Origin: Dermanyssus gallinae
Lineage: Eukaryota > Arthropoda > Arachnida > Mesostigmata > Dermanyssidae
DNA length: 64,000 nucleotides
NCBI GenBank assembly: GCA_003439945.1
Contig: QVRM01005933.1
Coordinates: 291,001 to 355,000, forward strand
Direction of reading: 5' to 3'
Position numbers and translations under genes: made by a program. The notes under the pieces were generated by a model. The model did no database searches. It saw only the letters and a list, made by a program, of their open reading frames with translations, and was not told the DNA's origin. Shown one piece after another: positions 33,629 to 46,060 of the stretch. Position 1 is the stretch's first letter, and each line of letters starts with the position of its first letter.

Positions 33629-33699
33629 CTGCAAACGACACAAACACCACAGGCCACAAACACACACACAACAACAACAACACCAAAAAACAAACCATT

Positions 33700-34083
33700 A
33701 GTCCGAGAAAATGTTTGGTGCAAATTTAGTATGTATCTCTGCGTACCAGGACAGCGGATCGACGCTAGCGCTTGTTCTATTTCGCTTTAACACTCGCCTT
33801 CAGAGAGACGCCTATTATTTGACGCCACAAATAATTTTGCATTTTAAACGTCGAATGTCTACACGCGCGTGTTGCGTGTCGTCTGCTTGAATGTTCTGCA
33901 TAACCTTTAGCATATGAAATTCACTTAGTTCCCGGATCATGTACGAGAATATTACGGATTCTAAGTGAGTGGACTAAGGTGACTGGCTGATAAGACAGCC
34001 TTAATGCTGAGAAGACAACTAACTCAAAATGTGTTCTCCACTTTAGCACAGCTAAAATATGTCCAGATTAATTTTCAACGTGC

Positions 34084-34115
<32 letters not shown>

Positions 34116-34433
34116 CACAGTGCTGGCTTGACGTAGATCTGAAAAAACAGAGGCGTTGCTATGCGTGAAATCGAATCTTGCTTGGGTATTTTTTTTATTC
34201 TTCATTGATTGTTATATCGAATTAAGCATTGCCCCACCAAGGCATATAAGCCTAGTGTGAGCACGCTAGAGATGGCTGAAGAGAGTAGATACGAAATGAT
34301 GATATACTATTGTCCTCTACCATCCGACAAGCGAAGTTGATCATGTCCAGAACCAACCTCGAAGAAACAGCTGATACCGGGTCATGTGCTATACAAGGGG
34401 CTCGCGCTGAGGGTTTCAACCCGGTGTCAACAC

Positions 34434-34504
<71 letters not shown>

Positions 34505-35140
34505 CAGCGGGGTATATCCTCCTCTGTGCGTGGAGCTCTGCTAGACTTGTTACGCCCGAACCTGGAGGATATGTGACGGTTTCACTTACTTTAGCCGGTG
34601 TGCACGTTTATAAGGAAACCGTTATAAAACTGGCTGAAGTTATTTTCACGTTGTAATTGTTATTGGGTATTCTTGAGAAGTCAAAGCTAGGCTTCAATGA
34701 TTTAAAATCTTTCATCAGATAGGCTAGCAAACTGCCAAAGGCTAAAGCAAACATAGGCTCACTATACCGCATCGAAGTAATAACTGAAGAATACCAAAGT
34801 AATAACTGATAACTCAGTTATTATTTTTTTTTATTTTAATCTTTATTTGTATTAAATTTAACAATTTTTATTTCTTCGAACACATCTCTTCCAGGTTATC
34901 ATCTCCCCTCAAAATGCAGCCTTTTTGCAGATACCCCCCCCCCCTATATTTTACAAGCAAGTAGCACCAAGTATTCTACAGCCATTATATTTCATTTTTA
35001 ACGATTATGCAAATATATTTTATTCAATCTTTAATCCATTGTCTCGCCAGTTTATAAGAAGAGCTTTACATCAAATGTAGATAACAATATATCTGTTGCA
35101 GTCATCCATAGCACGCATAATATTTTAATCTTCTTGTAGG
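33700..35140. other. Interval with no recognised gene
   Basis: Contains (TA)n arrays at 34084-34113 and 34438-34502. GCTGAGGGTTTCAACCCGGT at about 34408 has a B-box-like core, but no A box was found. Confidence 0.4.
34438..34502. repeat. (TA)n microsatellite
   Basis: About 32 TA units with one TG interruption. Confidence 0.95.
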
Positions 35141-35149
35141 TCGTATATT

Positions 35150-35720
35150 TCAACTTCTGGCATCGGATAGTCTACTAGACGAACATCGACATGATTTTAC
35201 CAAAGGGAAACAACAACCACACTTGTCGAAACGATCCAAGGCCTTGTCTAATAATAACAAGAAATAATTAGTTATTTTATATAGCTTGATATTCCAAAGC
35301 GTTTGATAGGTTCAGCTAGAGTATTACGGCTTTACCCTAAATTAGCTAAACCTTTGCGTAGCTTGCCGCTCGCTTCTTTGGATTGGGAATTATCTGACTA
35401 GTAAATCTTTTTCTGTAAAAGTAGATGACAGTTACAGCTCCTTCTCCCTCTGGTGTAGCACAGGGCTTCTTTCTTGGGCCAATGTTCTATGCTTTATATT
35501 ATATTTTACAAATATGTTGCCTATCAGCATTACATAAATTATAAGCTGACGATTGCGTCTTAGTATCGCGATAGTGTAAAAGCAATGACTACATGTCTCC
35601 CAAATTGTGCCGCAACTTCTCTTAATAAAAACCACACGAGTACACACTTGCCGGTGAAGTTGTACCCATGGTAAACTCAACGTGGCATAATCATGACTCC
35701 GCTAGCACTATTCGCGCTGC
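35150..35720 (+). mobile_element. Non-LTR reverse transcriptase relic (CR1/Jockey-like)
   Basis: The plus strand reads LDEHRHDFTKGKQQPH, a decayed VILYSLIFQSV block (expected DFSKAFDSV), and then VTAPSPSGVAQGFFLGPMFY followed by an ADDCVLVSR box. QHGFxxGxS, then DFxKAFD, then SGVPQGSxLGPxLF, then YADD is the standard RT order. The Tyr of YADD is a stop here. Further text at 35650-35860 (LAGEVVPMVNSTWHNH) is probably the same element. Clearly inactive. Confidence 0.65.
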
Positions 35721-36309
35721 CGCACTATTATGCAGCATAATGTTCTACTGCTTGATCATAAAGAGACCGGAGTTTTATAACTATTTATATAGTAGTGTAG
35801 TTGTGTAGAATTCATATAATGCTGCGAACCAGGGCGACCCAATTTAAGAATGCATATCGAGACTATTGAGATGGTTCAATTCAAACTTTTACGCAGAGAA
35901 TCAAGACATTGTAACGTTGACAGCAACACCCTAGTCATACAACAAATCACATAATTGCGTGTAAATGCCGATCTTGAAATGCACACACGACTTAGGACAA
36001 TTAATAACACATCGCACTTTTCTAGTACTCGCCCAAATAATCTTGAGGCAATAACACCAAAGTTCTTAAAGAGTTCTTTAAGTCTCTTAATGGCAAACTT
36101 AAATATGATGTCGAAACTGCAAGGGAGAGGGAGAGAGAGACCAAATAATATGTTGTCGTGATGTATAGCACGAATGCTTAGGACATGCGTTTGCGAGATT
36201 GAAAAATCATTGTGTTGTACATTATGATCACTTGTGTATCTACCATACTGTTGTATGGCCCCCCCCCTTTGACTAAATAAAGGTGTTTTTGGTAACATAA
36301 TGGATAATA

Positions 36310-36318
36310 CTTAATATA

Positions 36319-36363
<45 letters not shown>
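36310..36363. repeat. (TA)n microsatellite
   Basis: About 26 TA units with a TG interruption near the start. Confidence 0.95.
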
Positions 36364-36366
<3 letters not shown>

Positions 36367-38485
36367 ACGGGTTGATAGTTTTTCTACGATTATGTGTTTT
36401 CAGTTTCAACTGTGGCCGGAATGCAATTTATTATTCGCGTCGTTGCACACAGCTTTTAAGAGCTTCGCTATGTAACTAGCTGCAAAGGAAGCTGCAGCTC
36501 GGAAGATGATGTATCTGGTGAGCACTACCAGCCAACGCCATTCTGCGGTCGATCATGAAACTGGTGAATGAAACTCACGTCATGAAGTGATAACGAGTGT
36601 CTAAATCTCTCTTTCGTCGTAGGACGCGTACGAAAAAAGGCAAGCCAGAGAGAATCCATTATTTCTCCAACACGCCGATTGGTCAAGGGTTCCACGACCG
36701 TCACAACGGGACTACCGACGGCAACGCCAACAACCGCTTTTATTGCACTCATTACAACTGTGCTGATGTCGGCAATAATCATATATAATCAATAATAGCA
36801 AACGACTTTTGTTGAAACTGTTACTCCTCCCAGTGCCAGCAGGAGGGACAGGTAATCGTGCTAGGGTCTGCACAATGACACCAACTACCGGAACTGCGAA
36901 TAACAACATTACGAAGATGTCAAGAACCGTTAGAGCAGCAATCACAATGCGGCATATGCAAGGGCAGCAGCAATATGCAAATCAACAACAACAACAGCAG
37001 CAGCAGCAACAACAACAACAATGAGAAGAAGAAAAACAACAGCAACAATCACGACAACAATGATGATGAGAAGTCAAAACGACAGCAACAATGACGACAA
37101 CAGTAATGATAAATAAAATGACATCAACTGTACCAAAAACAACATCAGTAGCAATGAAAACGCGACGACAACGACGACAATAATACAACAAACTACGATG
37201 ACAACAACCACAAAAACAACAGCAAAAACAGCTACTCGAACTTAAAATTGTGGCAAAGCTACGTTGCGGCCCTGGGATCGTGCAGCACAACCTCCAAGCA
37301 ATAATTTTGCTCATGTGGATAAATCATCATAAAAACCACCATCCACTCTATGTGTCAACGCCTGGACAAAGTTCCACGTTGGTTACCGTGTCGCATAAAT
37401 ACATTACATTAGATTCTGCTGTTGCCGATAATCGTAATGGTTGTCATTCTTGTTGTTGTTGTTGTTGTTGTTGTTGTTGATGTTGGTAATGCTGTTGTTG
37501 ATGTTGTTTGGTGTCATGCAGAACCAACTATATAGGCCTAGACTGATTTGTACCTGCTTTGGGTCGATACGACCTGCTGACGGATTGACAGACATATCGG
37601 CAACGCATCAATATTAAGCCTCCGAGTGCCAATCAAACATCATCAGGACATCCGTGTGCGCCTATAACTGTTTTTTTTTTGTACCAAATTGGGCGTAGCA
37701 CTCCGGTGGCACATACACTGAGAAAACGCAATACACTAGAAATTGTACGCTGTTTTCGTAGTACCTCTAAGTGCGAGCCAATAGGCGTTACTATGCATCA
37801 AAAGCTACGTGTTTTGCCTCAAAGTTTACTTTATATCGTCGAACCGCAGAGATCAACGACAAACATTTAGTTTATAATTCAAATAATTTTAAAAAGTGTC
37901 GCTTTAATGCACAGCAACGGAGATTTGATTGTGATTTGAAAGTTTATTCGAAAAACACATAGATATAAAATGCCACTGTTATTCGTGTGACATGAATAAA
38001 GCAAAATGACACCACAGGGCGCGGGCACATATATATATATATATATATATGTGGAATCTGCATTTATTAAAGCTTGGGTCGACATTTGCCTGTTCGGCGC
38101 ACACACATTTAAAAGCTATAATTTAAATATTTTAAAAGAAAATTCAACGGCTACGCCAGCTTCGCTCGCCAGCAGACATGTGTAGTATCGATGCCGGGCG
38201 AACGCGGAAGTCATCATCTGATTCGGTGGCGGGCAAAGCCCATTCCAAATTTATAGCTGCTAAGAACATTCTACTGTTCGATCTGTTCGAAGTAAAGACT
38301 ACTACAGCGTAGTGAATGACCAACATCATGTGGACTGAGACACTGATAAACACAACAATCTAAACGCAACAAAAACTAGCATAAACATAGGTAACATTTT
38401 AGACGGTTGCATAACGGATACGATTTGCTTGATGCTATTTCGACAAGTGCGATGAACAGATGCAGTCCAAATCACGCAGACAGGG

Positions 38486-38520
<35 letters not shown>

Positions 38521-38920
38521 TACTTATCAAGTTGCGTATCCTATGCGCTTCTTGAAACTAGTGTTGCACTTGCTGTGCTCACGCATGTCCTTGAAATTAC
38601 CGCTGTAGCATTGCCAGCAAACGATCATTCTCAGAGTTGCGGGGACCACGACGAATTGGTTGCTGGATTCACGAACAATAGCGCGTTTGTACCTTAATTA
38701 CGCACAACACGAGCGCTGATAACAGCCGAAACGATATATATATATATTTTTTTTGACGCTCTGACAACCATATTTTAGACGCTCGTAATGGGCTAAGTTG
38801 CCTGTGGCACGATATCGTCTAAATCCATCTATCGTCATCGCGTTCTCGTACTGGAATTATATAGGCTTTCTCCAGCAGAGGTATGTAGCAGCAAGGCAAT
38901 GACAACCACGCCCAACAAAT
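36364..38920. other. CAA/GTT-rich interval with no supported gene
   Basis: Contains CAA/CAG tracts (36985-37021 and scattered to 37230) and a GTT tract (about 37450-37480). ORFs here are largely repeat translations. Two TA arrays are at 38030-38051 and 38490-38518. Confidence 0.4.
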
Positions 38921-38924
38921 TCAA

Positions 38925-39028
38925 CCAGGACGGCCAGGGCTCGAACTTGCGATGTTTGCTAACCGTGGTTGCCATGGCAATGCCCCGTTTCGAACGGTGC
39001 GTTAGCCGCTTAAGCCACCGCCACTATA
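38925..39028 (-). repeat. tRNA-like pol III promoter element, probable SINE fragment
   Basis: On the minus strand GTGGCTTAAGCGGCTAACGC resembles a tRNA D-arm/A box and AAGTTCGAGCCCTGGCCG a T-arm/B box. The boxes are separated by more than 50 bases and the acceptor ends do not pair, so it is not a tRNA gene. A similar GGTTCGAGACCCAGGCCGGCCAC end occurs on the plus strand at 44958-45035. Confidence 0.4.
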
Positions 39029-39037
39029 TATATATAG

Positions 39038-39647
39038 GTCTAAACATAAATTTATTCTTGTATAATGCATTAGGTATATTATACACACATCACAATAGAC
39101 TAGCTAAGCCAATGCGCCTAGTAAGCGCGCATTGTGACTGTCTCGGCCTGGCCTCATCAGGGTCTCCGACAGGTCTATATAATTCTGCCCCCTCCACAAG
39201 GCTGTACATTATTTTACAATATGTTTGATTGACTCGTTCCTAACCCACAAGCTCGACACTCTGTGATTTCCCCTTCCCTATGTTTAGCTCGTTGTATCCT
39301 TGTATCTAACAACCTTGCCCTGGCATCTGCCAATAATCTCTCCATATATACCTGCCAAACTCAATCTGGAACTCGTTGCTAATGTTCGAATGCCTATACA
39401 TGGCTTTTTACCCTCAATTTTACTATTTTCTCCGATGACCTCGTTCTTGCCCATTGCTGACTATTGCACCCAATCTCCTTGGCTGCAAACTCTACTCTGC
39501 AATCCCACTTCGTTTTGACTTTTAGTGCCGTCTTTACCATCTGCGTCTGTTGAACCCATGTTTTAATTGCACATTTCTTAATCTTAATTCTAGATCTTTG
39601 CTTACTGTGTACTTTCCTTTGTATGCATTAGGACTCCTCCCCTCCCT
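39038..39647 (-). mobile_element. LINE family Y C-terminal fragment between two (TA)n arrays
   Basis: The minus strand encodes, with one frame change, ERLLADARARLLDTRIQRAK, HREGEITECRACGLGTSQSN and KHIVKxCTALWR. CRACG...KHI...C is the CCHC finger found at the C-terminus of many LINE proteins. The 3' end is ATACCTAATGCATTATACAA, then GAATAAATTTATG, running into TA repeats at 39026-39037. The 5' side abuts the TA array at 39648. The same 3' tail recurs at 53826-53900. Confidence 0.6.
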
Positions 39648-39673
39648 CGTATATATATATATATATATATATA

Positions 39674-39732
<59 letters not shown>
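39648..39732. repeat. (TA)n microsatellite
   Basis: About 40 TA units with one AAACA interruption, forming the 5' boundary of the family Y fragment. Confidence 0.97.
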
Positions 39733-39735
<3 letters not shown>

Positions 39736-39829
39736 TTAGTACTACCCTATATATTATACACATATATTATATATTCTAACCTATATGCCCTACCATCTTT
39801 CGAGTCACCACGTCTTCAATAGTCGGTAC

Positions 39830-40080
39830 AGTTGCGACTCACGCGAGTACTGCTTTCTGCTGTCGACTGGCGCTAACAAGTGTAAATACTTAGGAATCAG
39901 CTATTCTCACAAGTTTTGTCCGGATAATTTGAGACCTTGAGAAGTCCTGGTCACTAGTGATCCAGCATGTTGGCAAAGTTCTTAATTATTGTGTCAGATA
40001 CTGTCACACTACACACAGGGAAGAACCACGACTTCCGTTAGAGCGACTTCGCCTAGCGTCTGACTGATTTTGAGTTAGTT
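39830..40080 (+). mobile_element. Possible RT thumb relic
   Basis: GANKCKYLGISYSHKFCPDNL resembles the N-x-x-K-Y-L-G-I block after the LINE catalytic core, but the rest of the neighbourhood is not recognisable. Weak. Confidence 0.3.
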
Positions 40081-41270
40081 CTTTGCTCGAACACTATTCT
40101 TAACGATGAACCGTTATTATATTTATATACAAATGAGAAAATATATATCTTTAAACATGTTGAAACAAGCGGCTTGCTATTGGCTTTGCAGAGGGGCTTG
40201 TCGTATTTTTCAGCTTAGCTATTATTATAATAGTCGTAGTTACGCAGGTCTCGAAAACAGTCTTCACTTTGTACTGGTAACTATGGAAACATTAGAACCC
40301 ATCAGCAGTGAGACAGCAAAGTGCATTCGGGATCTGGTCAGGAGAATGGTAGCAACGACGGGGGACTAGCGCGACGGAGAATATCTGAAACAGCTTCTGT
40401 CTCCCGCTGCTTGGTTAATTAAAAAAACAGTTTTTTCAATAATCTTTATACTAGTAGTATACTGTTTTAATTAATGAAAAAAACTTTTTTACAATAATCT
40501 TTTTCTTTAGTAGTCTGATGCTGAACTATGCTTGTGGCGTGTTTTGTAATATATATGAGAGTATTTAAATTAAATACAATCACAAGTACTTTTTCCAAAG
40601 CCAAACTTTCGTCAGTCAAGCCAAAATGTCACTCTGCTGCAGCACGCGTCAATGAAAACGTACAAAAATATAAATAAACGTATTGTCATGTATCTGCTGA
40701 GCGATCGGTATGCTTTAGCTGCTGTGCTGAGCGGCCTTCATATAGAAGGGTTACATGTGTATTCAGGTATGCACGTCAAGCGAATAACAAATTAATCCAT
40801 CCAGATATAAATATCATTCAAGGCGCTAACTTTTACAATACATTTATTGCGTATAGTAAGGAGTGTATTGTATAAAAGTATATATATATATACGCCCTTT
40901 TATGTGAAAATGTGTAAAGATGTCTAACTAAGGATAATAAATGTGTACTTGCGTTATATTTAACATAAGTGCACCTTCACTGTACTCTAGCCGACACTCG
41001 AAGCGCCTTGTTAACCGTCAAATCGGCTACAACAATTTGGATTCCTATGTGTCCATTTTGTTATTCGGTAAGAAAACAAGCAATCAAAATCCTCCGTACA
41101 GGCCGTGAAGTAAGGCAGAATAGTAGTCACAATTCACAAAAAGGTTGTTTACTAATTCGGTAATGGTGATTTCAAAATCAAAATTCGATGTAACATATAC
41201 TCTCAGAGAACGCGTAGGCGTAAAAATGAGTAGGCTATATTACGCTTTTTTTACGCTCTGTCAAACACGA
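40081..41270. other. Interval with no recognised gene
   Basis: AT-rich sequence. A local repeat of AAAAAACxxTTTTxxAATAATCTTT is seen at about 40420-40445 and 40475-40503. Confidence 0.4.
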
Positions 41271-41278
41271 CCTTATTT

Positions 41279-41316
<38 letters not shown>

Positions 41317-41324
41317 CAGAAAGT

Positions 41325-41885
41325 GTGCGGTTGCAGGAGAACGAAGTGGAAAGAAACAACATATGAGCGCATTCAGAAGAAAATTCAATTAACACGGCTA
41401 ACGAAGAAGAATTGTCGTATTGAGAACAATTTGCAACGATCGAGATACTTTGATGTCTCAATGTTCATCTTTCACGTTTTATACACTAACGTCCTGCCAT
41501 TATGCTTCTAAAACAAACACATTGAGAAAGATGCGCATTCAATGGAACTGCTGTTATTTGATTCGATATCGATAAGGTACTATTAGTGATCTGAATACGT
41601 AAGCCGTTTTCAGTCCCGATCTCGAATTCTCGTAGAGTTTCATGTTAACAGAGGCGGGACGTTACAGTCGCATGCAACTGTCCTAAAAGCGCCATGGCAA
41701 CATTTTAATGTATCGAAAGTGAGAGGTGAAAATGGGGCATACCATGATCTTGATATTCGCTAACTGTTCTCAATACGACTATTCCTCTTACGCACGTTGG
41801 GTGTCTTTCCACGTTGGACGGATCAGAAGAACTTTTCTAACACGCGTATGCCCATCGAATAACTCGTTCTTTTGCAACCTCTCAT
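41325..41885. repeat. Imperfect inverted repeat around a (TA)n array
   Basis: The reverse complement of about 41330-41460 (GTTCTCAATACGACAATTCT, TCTTTCCACTTCGTTCTCCT, GCAACCGC) parallels the plus strand at 41740-41885 (GTTCTCAATACGACTATTCC, TCTTTCCACGTTGG, then TTGCAACCTCTC). Both arms also encode the same stretch, ANCSQYDxSS, in translation. This is either two copies of one element in opposite orientation or the arms of one inverted-repeat element. Confidence 0.5.
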
Positions 41886-41978
41886 ATTTTGTGAAGCAAT
41901 GTCCGGCCACCCATATCAGGATAACAAAACGACGGTCCCTTCAAGTCTGGCTTAACAGAAGTTGGATATCCTGTATGC

Positions 41979-42089
41979 ATATATATATATATATATATAT
42001 AGATCAGTCTCTCTAAGTAAAAGAGCACACTTAGCCATATATATATATATATATATAGATCAGTCTCTCTAAGTAAAACAGCACACTGA

Positions 42090-42124
<35 letters not shown>
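41979..42124 (+). repeat. Two-copy tandem repeat separated by (TA)n
   Basis: The unit GATCAGTCTCTCTAAGTAAA followed by SAGCACACTKAGCCA occurs at about 42002 and 42059, each bounded by TA arrays. It looks like replication slippage or unequal exchange between TA tracts. Confidence 0.85.
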
Positions 42125-42129
<5 letters not shown>

Positions 42130-42870
42130 GTTTTTTTTATGAAGGACAGTTAAATACTCGTACGTACTATTTGTGCGAGTAGGGAAAGGGGAGGGTCGTA
42201 CTTCCCATGTCGAGCAGTGTGGGACTCAACCTCAGCGGATCCATACCCACTAAAAGCAGCACCCCCTGAGCTTTACTCTCTGATGGCCCAGATCTCCATA
42301 GAACAGTACTACAAGCCATCAGGAGAAATGGCGAGTACCACTCGAATTATTGGGCCGGGGTCCCTCACGGGTTTCCCTAACGTTTGACGTGTCTTATACT
42401 AACGCCTGCGAACACGCGTCATTCAGACTCACGTGATCTTTTCGTACAGTAGACGAAAATCTTGTTCTCCTGAGCCTTTTCCAAAGCTATTTTCTCCTTT
42501 AGTACCTCCATAGCTATAGCTACTCCTAGATTCCATCCAGAAGTCGTACCGCATATGTAGTCTAGGAACTCCTTAAGTGTCTCTCTGGGGGGATCTGGGA
42601 TATTTGCTCCTCTTCCGTCTCCCTCATTAGTTCATTTGTTTCTGTTTTTTAATTGCTGTGGCTCTAGTCTGTTCCAGTACCTGGCACTTTAGAAGAGTGT
42701 GGGCCGAGTCATCCTCCGTTCCTTCCTGGCAGTAAACACAGCTCGCTGATGGAGCTTTTCCAATTCGGAAAAGGTAGGTCTGAAGGTCCCCATGTTCCGT
42801 AAGAATTTGCGTGAGGTAATAGTTTAGTTCTCCCCCCGGCCGCTCAATCCATTTTTTGATGTTTGGTATG
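42125..42870 (-). mobile_element. R1-clade retrotransposon 3' half between two (TA)n arrays
   Basis: On the minus strand the element opens right after the TA array at 42877 with WIERPGGELNYYLTQILTEH, GDLQTYLFRIGKA, then SASCVYCQEGTEDDSAHTLL ending in KC, the CCHC finger of R1-type proteins. The frame then breaks. The 3' untranslated end carries TTTTAGTGGGTATGGATCCG and TTGAGTCCCACACTGCTCGA, a typical R1-type terminus, then an A-rich stretch that meets the TA array at 42091-42124. RT is absent (5' truncated). Confidence 0.75.
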
Positions 42871-42899
42871 AAGAAGATATATATATATATATATATATA

Positions 42900-43433
42900 C
42901 AGAGAGAGGTGAAATGGTAAACCTCATCAGTACACGGTAATGAGATAAATGCGTGTGTACATGCTAAGGAACTTCTTCTGATGTAACTGAGCCCTGTACG
43001 ATGGAACATAATATACTCAACATTTCCCACAGATATAGCAAGTATATATGTAGCACTCCACTGCAGTTGACACTTTCTTAGAAAAAAAAGATGCTTAGGG
43101 TGCTATGGAAACTCGATTCTCCTTCAGAGATTCAAAGCTGGCGAAGAGACCACCGTAACAATCAGCGTGACGATCGTAAATCAAGATGAAGAACTCGGAC
43201 CGCTGTCACGGATGGTCTGACCACACAACAGTGCGTCATAGTAGCTCGTGACGAGCAAGACCAACACGATCTGAACAAACACAATTAATCTATATAAACA
43301 ATTAAACGCATAACCAATTGAACGACTAAGCTGTCTGGTTGGCGGTGTGCAATGTTGCAACACTTAGCCATTGTCATTATAGCCTGAGCCATGGTAACAA
43401 TATGAGATAGTCAAAGAAACTGAACACAAGCGT

Positions 43434-43477
<44 letters not shown>

Positions 43478-43499
43478 GTATTCAATTTGCTGGTTCTCC
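42900..43499. other. Interval with no recognised gene
   Basis: Unassigned sequence with a (TA)n array at 43437-43471. Confidence 0.4.
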
Positions 43500-43678
43500 C
43501 ACAAACGTAGGTTTTGCACAACTATGTAGGAGAAAAAAAATCAGAATAAGTACTTTTATAAATTTCATCTTCTCTCATAAACAAGACGTTTCCGCCCTCT
43601 CCTTCCATTGGAAAAAATATTTTCTTGCCGAGTTCTACCAAACCTTAAAATAAGTACATATTGTTATAAAAGACCGTG

Positions 43679-43700
<22 letters not shown>
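43500..43700 (+). repeat. Dispersed repeat with (TA)n tail, copy B
   Basis: TTCCATTGGAAAAAATATTT, CGAGTTCTAC and the terminal GTGTATATGTATATA match copy A (9330-9510). It ends in a TA array of about 65 bases. Confidence 0.6.

Positions 43701-43746
<46 letters not shown>
43677..43746. repeat. (TA)n microsatellite
   Basis: About 33 TA units with one TG. Confidence 0.95.
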
Positions 43747-43747
<1 letters not shown>

Positions 43748-44957
43748 TTAAAGTGGCTGACGTAGTTGCGTGTCAAATTGGCTAAAATTATGTGCTACTG
43801 CGATTCTCAGCATCCGCTGTTGCCCTCCCCGTCACGGCAGGTTATCTGAAACAACAAAACCCACTTCTTCTACGTAGTCTACAAGAGAGATAGTCAACAA
43901 AACAAGAGAAAAAATACAAGCGAAAATCCGCGCAAGTCAACAAACATACGATGTATGCTCGTTGTCGTAGACTAAGCAAAGCAATGCCGCCCTACGGTAT
44001 CCGTATGCAATATATATGCGTGCAATATTCATATATGAATTTGTTGTAAAACTTGCTCCTTTTCTTTCAGTGATATACTTCTGGTTATTAGTGTATTCTG
44101 GTATCCAACAAAAGCCCGTTTCAGGTATAATGTGATGTATAATAGTCAGGGAAAAGCCCGTTTCGGATAGAAAAAAAGTATAACGATCTAGCAATTGCGT
44201 TCTAGGGCATCTGAGAACAGATCAACTATTATTCTCGCTATTCACGGCAAACGGCTCCCTTATGAGATTATAATATTTATTCGTATTCAAAAAACTACAG
44301 TTAGCAATGTTGCGACTATGTACGTTGCTGCAAAAAAAACGCCGAATTGGGTTCCTTCAACAAGCAGAACGAAAGATAACTCCTTGAGCTCCACATTTGA
44401 TCTGTCATTCCGAACCAATCAGATTTAAAGCGTCTAGATTACTATGTGTGAGTCGTTACTGAACGAAAGTCAAACAAAAACTCGACATGACAACACAGAC
44501 TTGCTCAATGTCTCCATTCGGCAGGCATTTGCAAATAACAAATCTTGCAATATAGGCCAGGTTTTGTGCGCTGGCTATAAAATAGATTCGTCCATTAGGA
44601 ATTTACCCACTGACGCGTGCCACTAATTTTCGTTCATATATTATATGCAAATATTGTTTTCATTTGAGTACAGCGTTTGAGTCAGATAACATCAAGATTT
44701 CCCTGTATATCCGATTCTGACTGGTGCCCAAGAGACAACTCGCAGAATCGCGAATGAATCGTGTTTCGTTGCAGCTTAAAGTTCGGCTTGCTGCCCGTCC
44801 CTATGCTTCTTTGCCGGGTGTTATCTGCGACCCACAATGGCCGCGACGATAAACCGGGTCCAAATGGGCCTCTGCTCCCGCTAATGACAGCGGATGCGGG
44901 CGTTCAAATGATGAAGTCTCAAACCACGCGGCTGCAGCTACTGCCTTCACCGAGCAA

Positions 44958-45035
44958 GATGGCTTCGTGGCAAAGCCTTTGCCTTGCATTCGGGAGGACT
45001 GGACAGGTTCGAGACCCAGGCCGGCCACTCTTAAA
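44958..45035 (+). repeat. tRNA-like element, probable SINE fragment
   Basis: ATGGCTTCGTGGCAAAGCCT resembles an A box and CAGGTTCGAGACCCAGGCCG a B box, 47 bases apart. A CCGGCCAC end follows. Stems do not form a complete cloverleaf, so it is read as a tRNA-derived repeat or tRNA pseudogene. Confidence 0.45.
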
Positions 45036-45539
45036 TTGGTTTGCATGGTTTCCAATTTAGACAAGGTATGTAAATGCCGGAGTTGATGAAAAATTAGCCA
45101 TGACTTGAAAAAACCGTACACAGGCAATAATAGCCTAACGGAAAATCTAAAAAAAAAACAAATTAAAAGTGAAGTGTGAAGAACACGTTTGTTTCTGGCT
45201 CGGGCAGCCAGCCAGATCGGGCAATCAGCCAGTATGTAAGCTGTTGGCCAAGAAAGGGTTTTTATTGTTATTCTCTAAATATTCAAGTAGCATATGTCGA
45301 AAAAGAGCTTCATCACAGTCTTCGAACATATTTTCGTTCTAAGACAAATGTATTTGATGACAAATGTAACTGTTTAATTTGAATGTAAACTTTATCGCCA
45401 CTCTCTTTGTCAGGTTTATGTCTAGACTTGGCTCGAATGGCCAGCACTGTCTCTAAATAGGAGTACAGTTTCCTTTTCAGGCGTACAGCGAACAACCTAT
45501 ATCAGACATTTTTTTAGCGCTATCTTATCCGATATCTAG

Positions 45540-46060
45540 GCTTAGGCTCCATTACACTAGAACGACCTTCACTGCGCACATCGTCGAGACAGTGCGCACA
45601 GCTCTAGTGTCTCTCTTTATAACGAGATCGACGACTATCCATCTTGAAAGCAGTAACAGCCTGCTACCTCAATGCTGTCCCAAAGCTGGTGTATGGGCTT
45701 GACAGAGTATGGGGGCACCTCAGTTGCAAAGTACCTTAAGCAAATAGTGAGTTTGTCAATGCAGGTAAGGCGCCGCTTTGTTTACCTCAGGTTAGGCTGT
45801 GCACCGGCTGTTGAGACAATTCGATTGATGTTAAAAGCTCTGCGTACAGTTTTAGGATTTTTGGAAAGCTTTGCCTTGGAATGGAAAAGCAATGTTAAAC
45901 AAGTCCGACGAGAGGTTAGAGACCTGGATGTACTCAGTGCCCCCCACTTCTGGTCTGGTCTTGCACGTGACAATCGTCACGTCTGTACCACATACGTAGT
46001 TAACGGATATTATTACCTGGGCTGTTCGACTACGAACTTACACTAGAAGTACGCAGAGCG
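45540..46060 (+). mobile_element. LINE family X C-terminal fragment
   Basis: The plus strand reads AHIVETVRTALVSLFITRST, then AVPKLVYGLDRVWGHLS, and, in the frame open to 46046, RHVCTTYVVNGYYYLGCST near the end. The last block matches RHVYTRYIVHGFHYLVCFRS and RHVYTRYIVHGYHHLVCST in the minus-strand copies at 57008-57334 and 58565-58950. PKLVYGLDxVW is the usual post-RT segment of a LINE. The zinc-like CxCRFC part is absent or diverged here. Confidence 0.55.

Noticed and set aside
33629..33698. Signal peptide at the N-terminus of an 828-residue frame (MVCFLVLLLLCVCLW...)
   Set aside because: This stretch is the pyrimidine-rich end of an intron read as protein. A strong acceptor, TTTGTGTCGTTTGCAG, ends at 33629, so the exon starts after it.
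38925..39028. Functional tRNA gene
   Set aside because: A- and B-box-like text exists but is too far apart, and acceptor and anticodon stems do not form. The same reasoning applies to 44958-45035 and 4964-4986.
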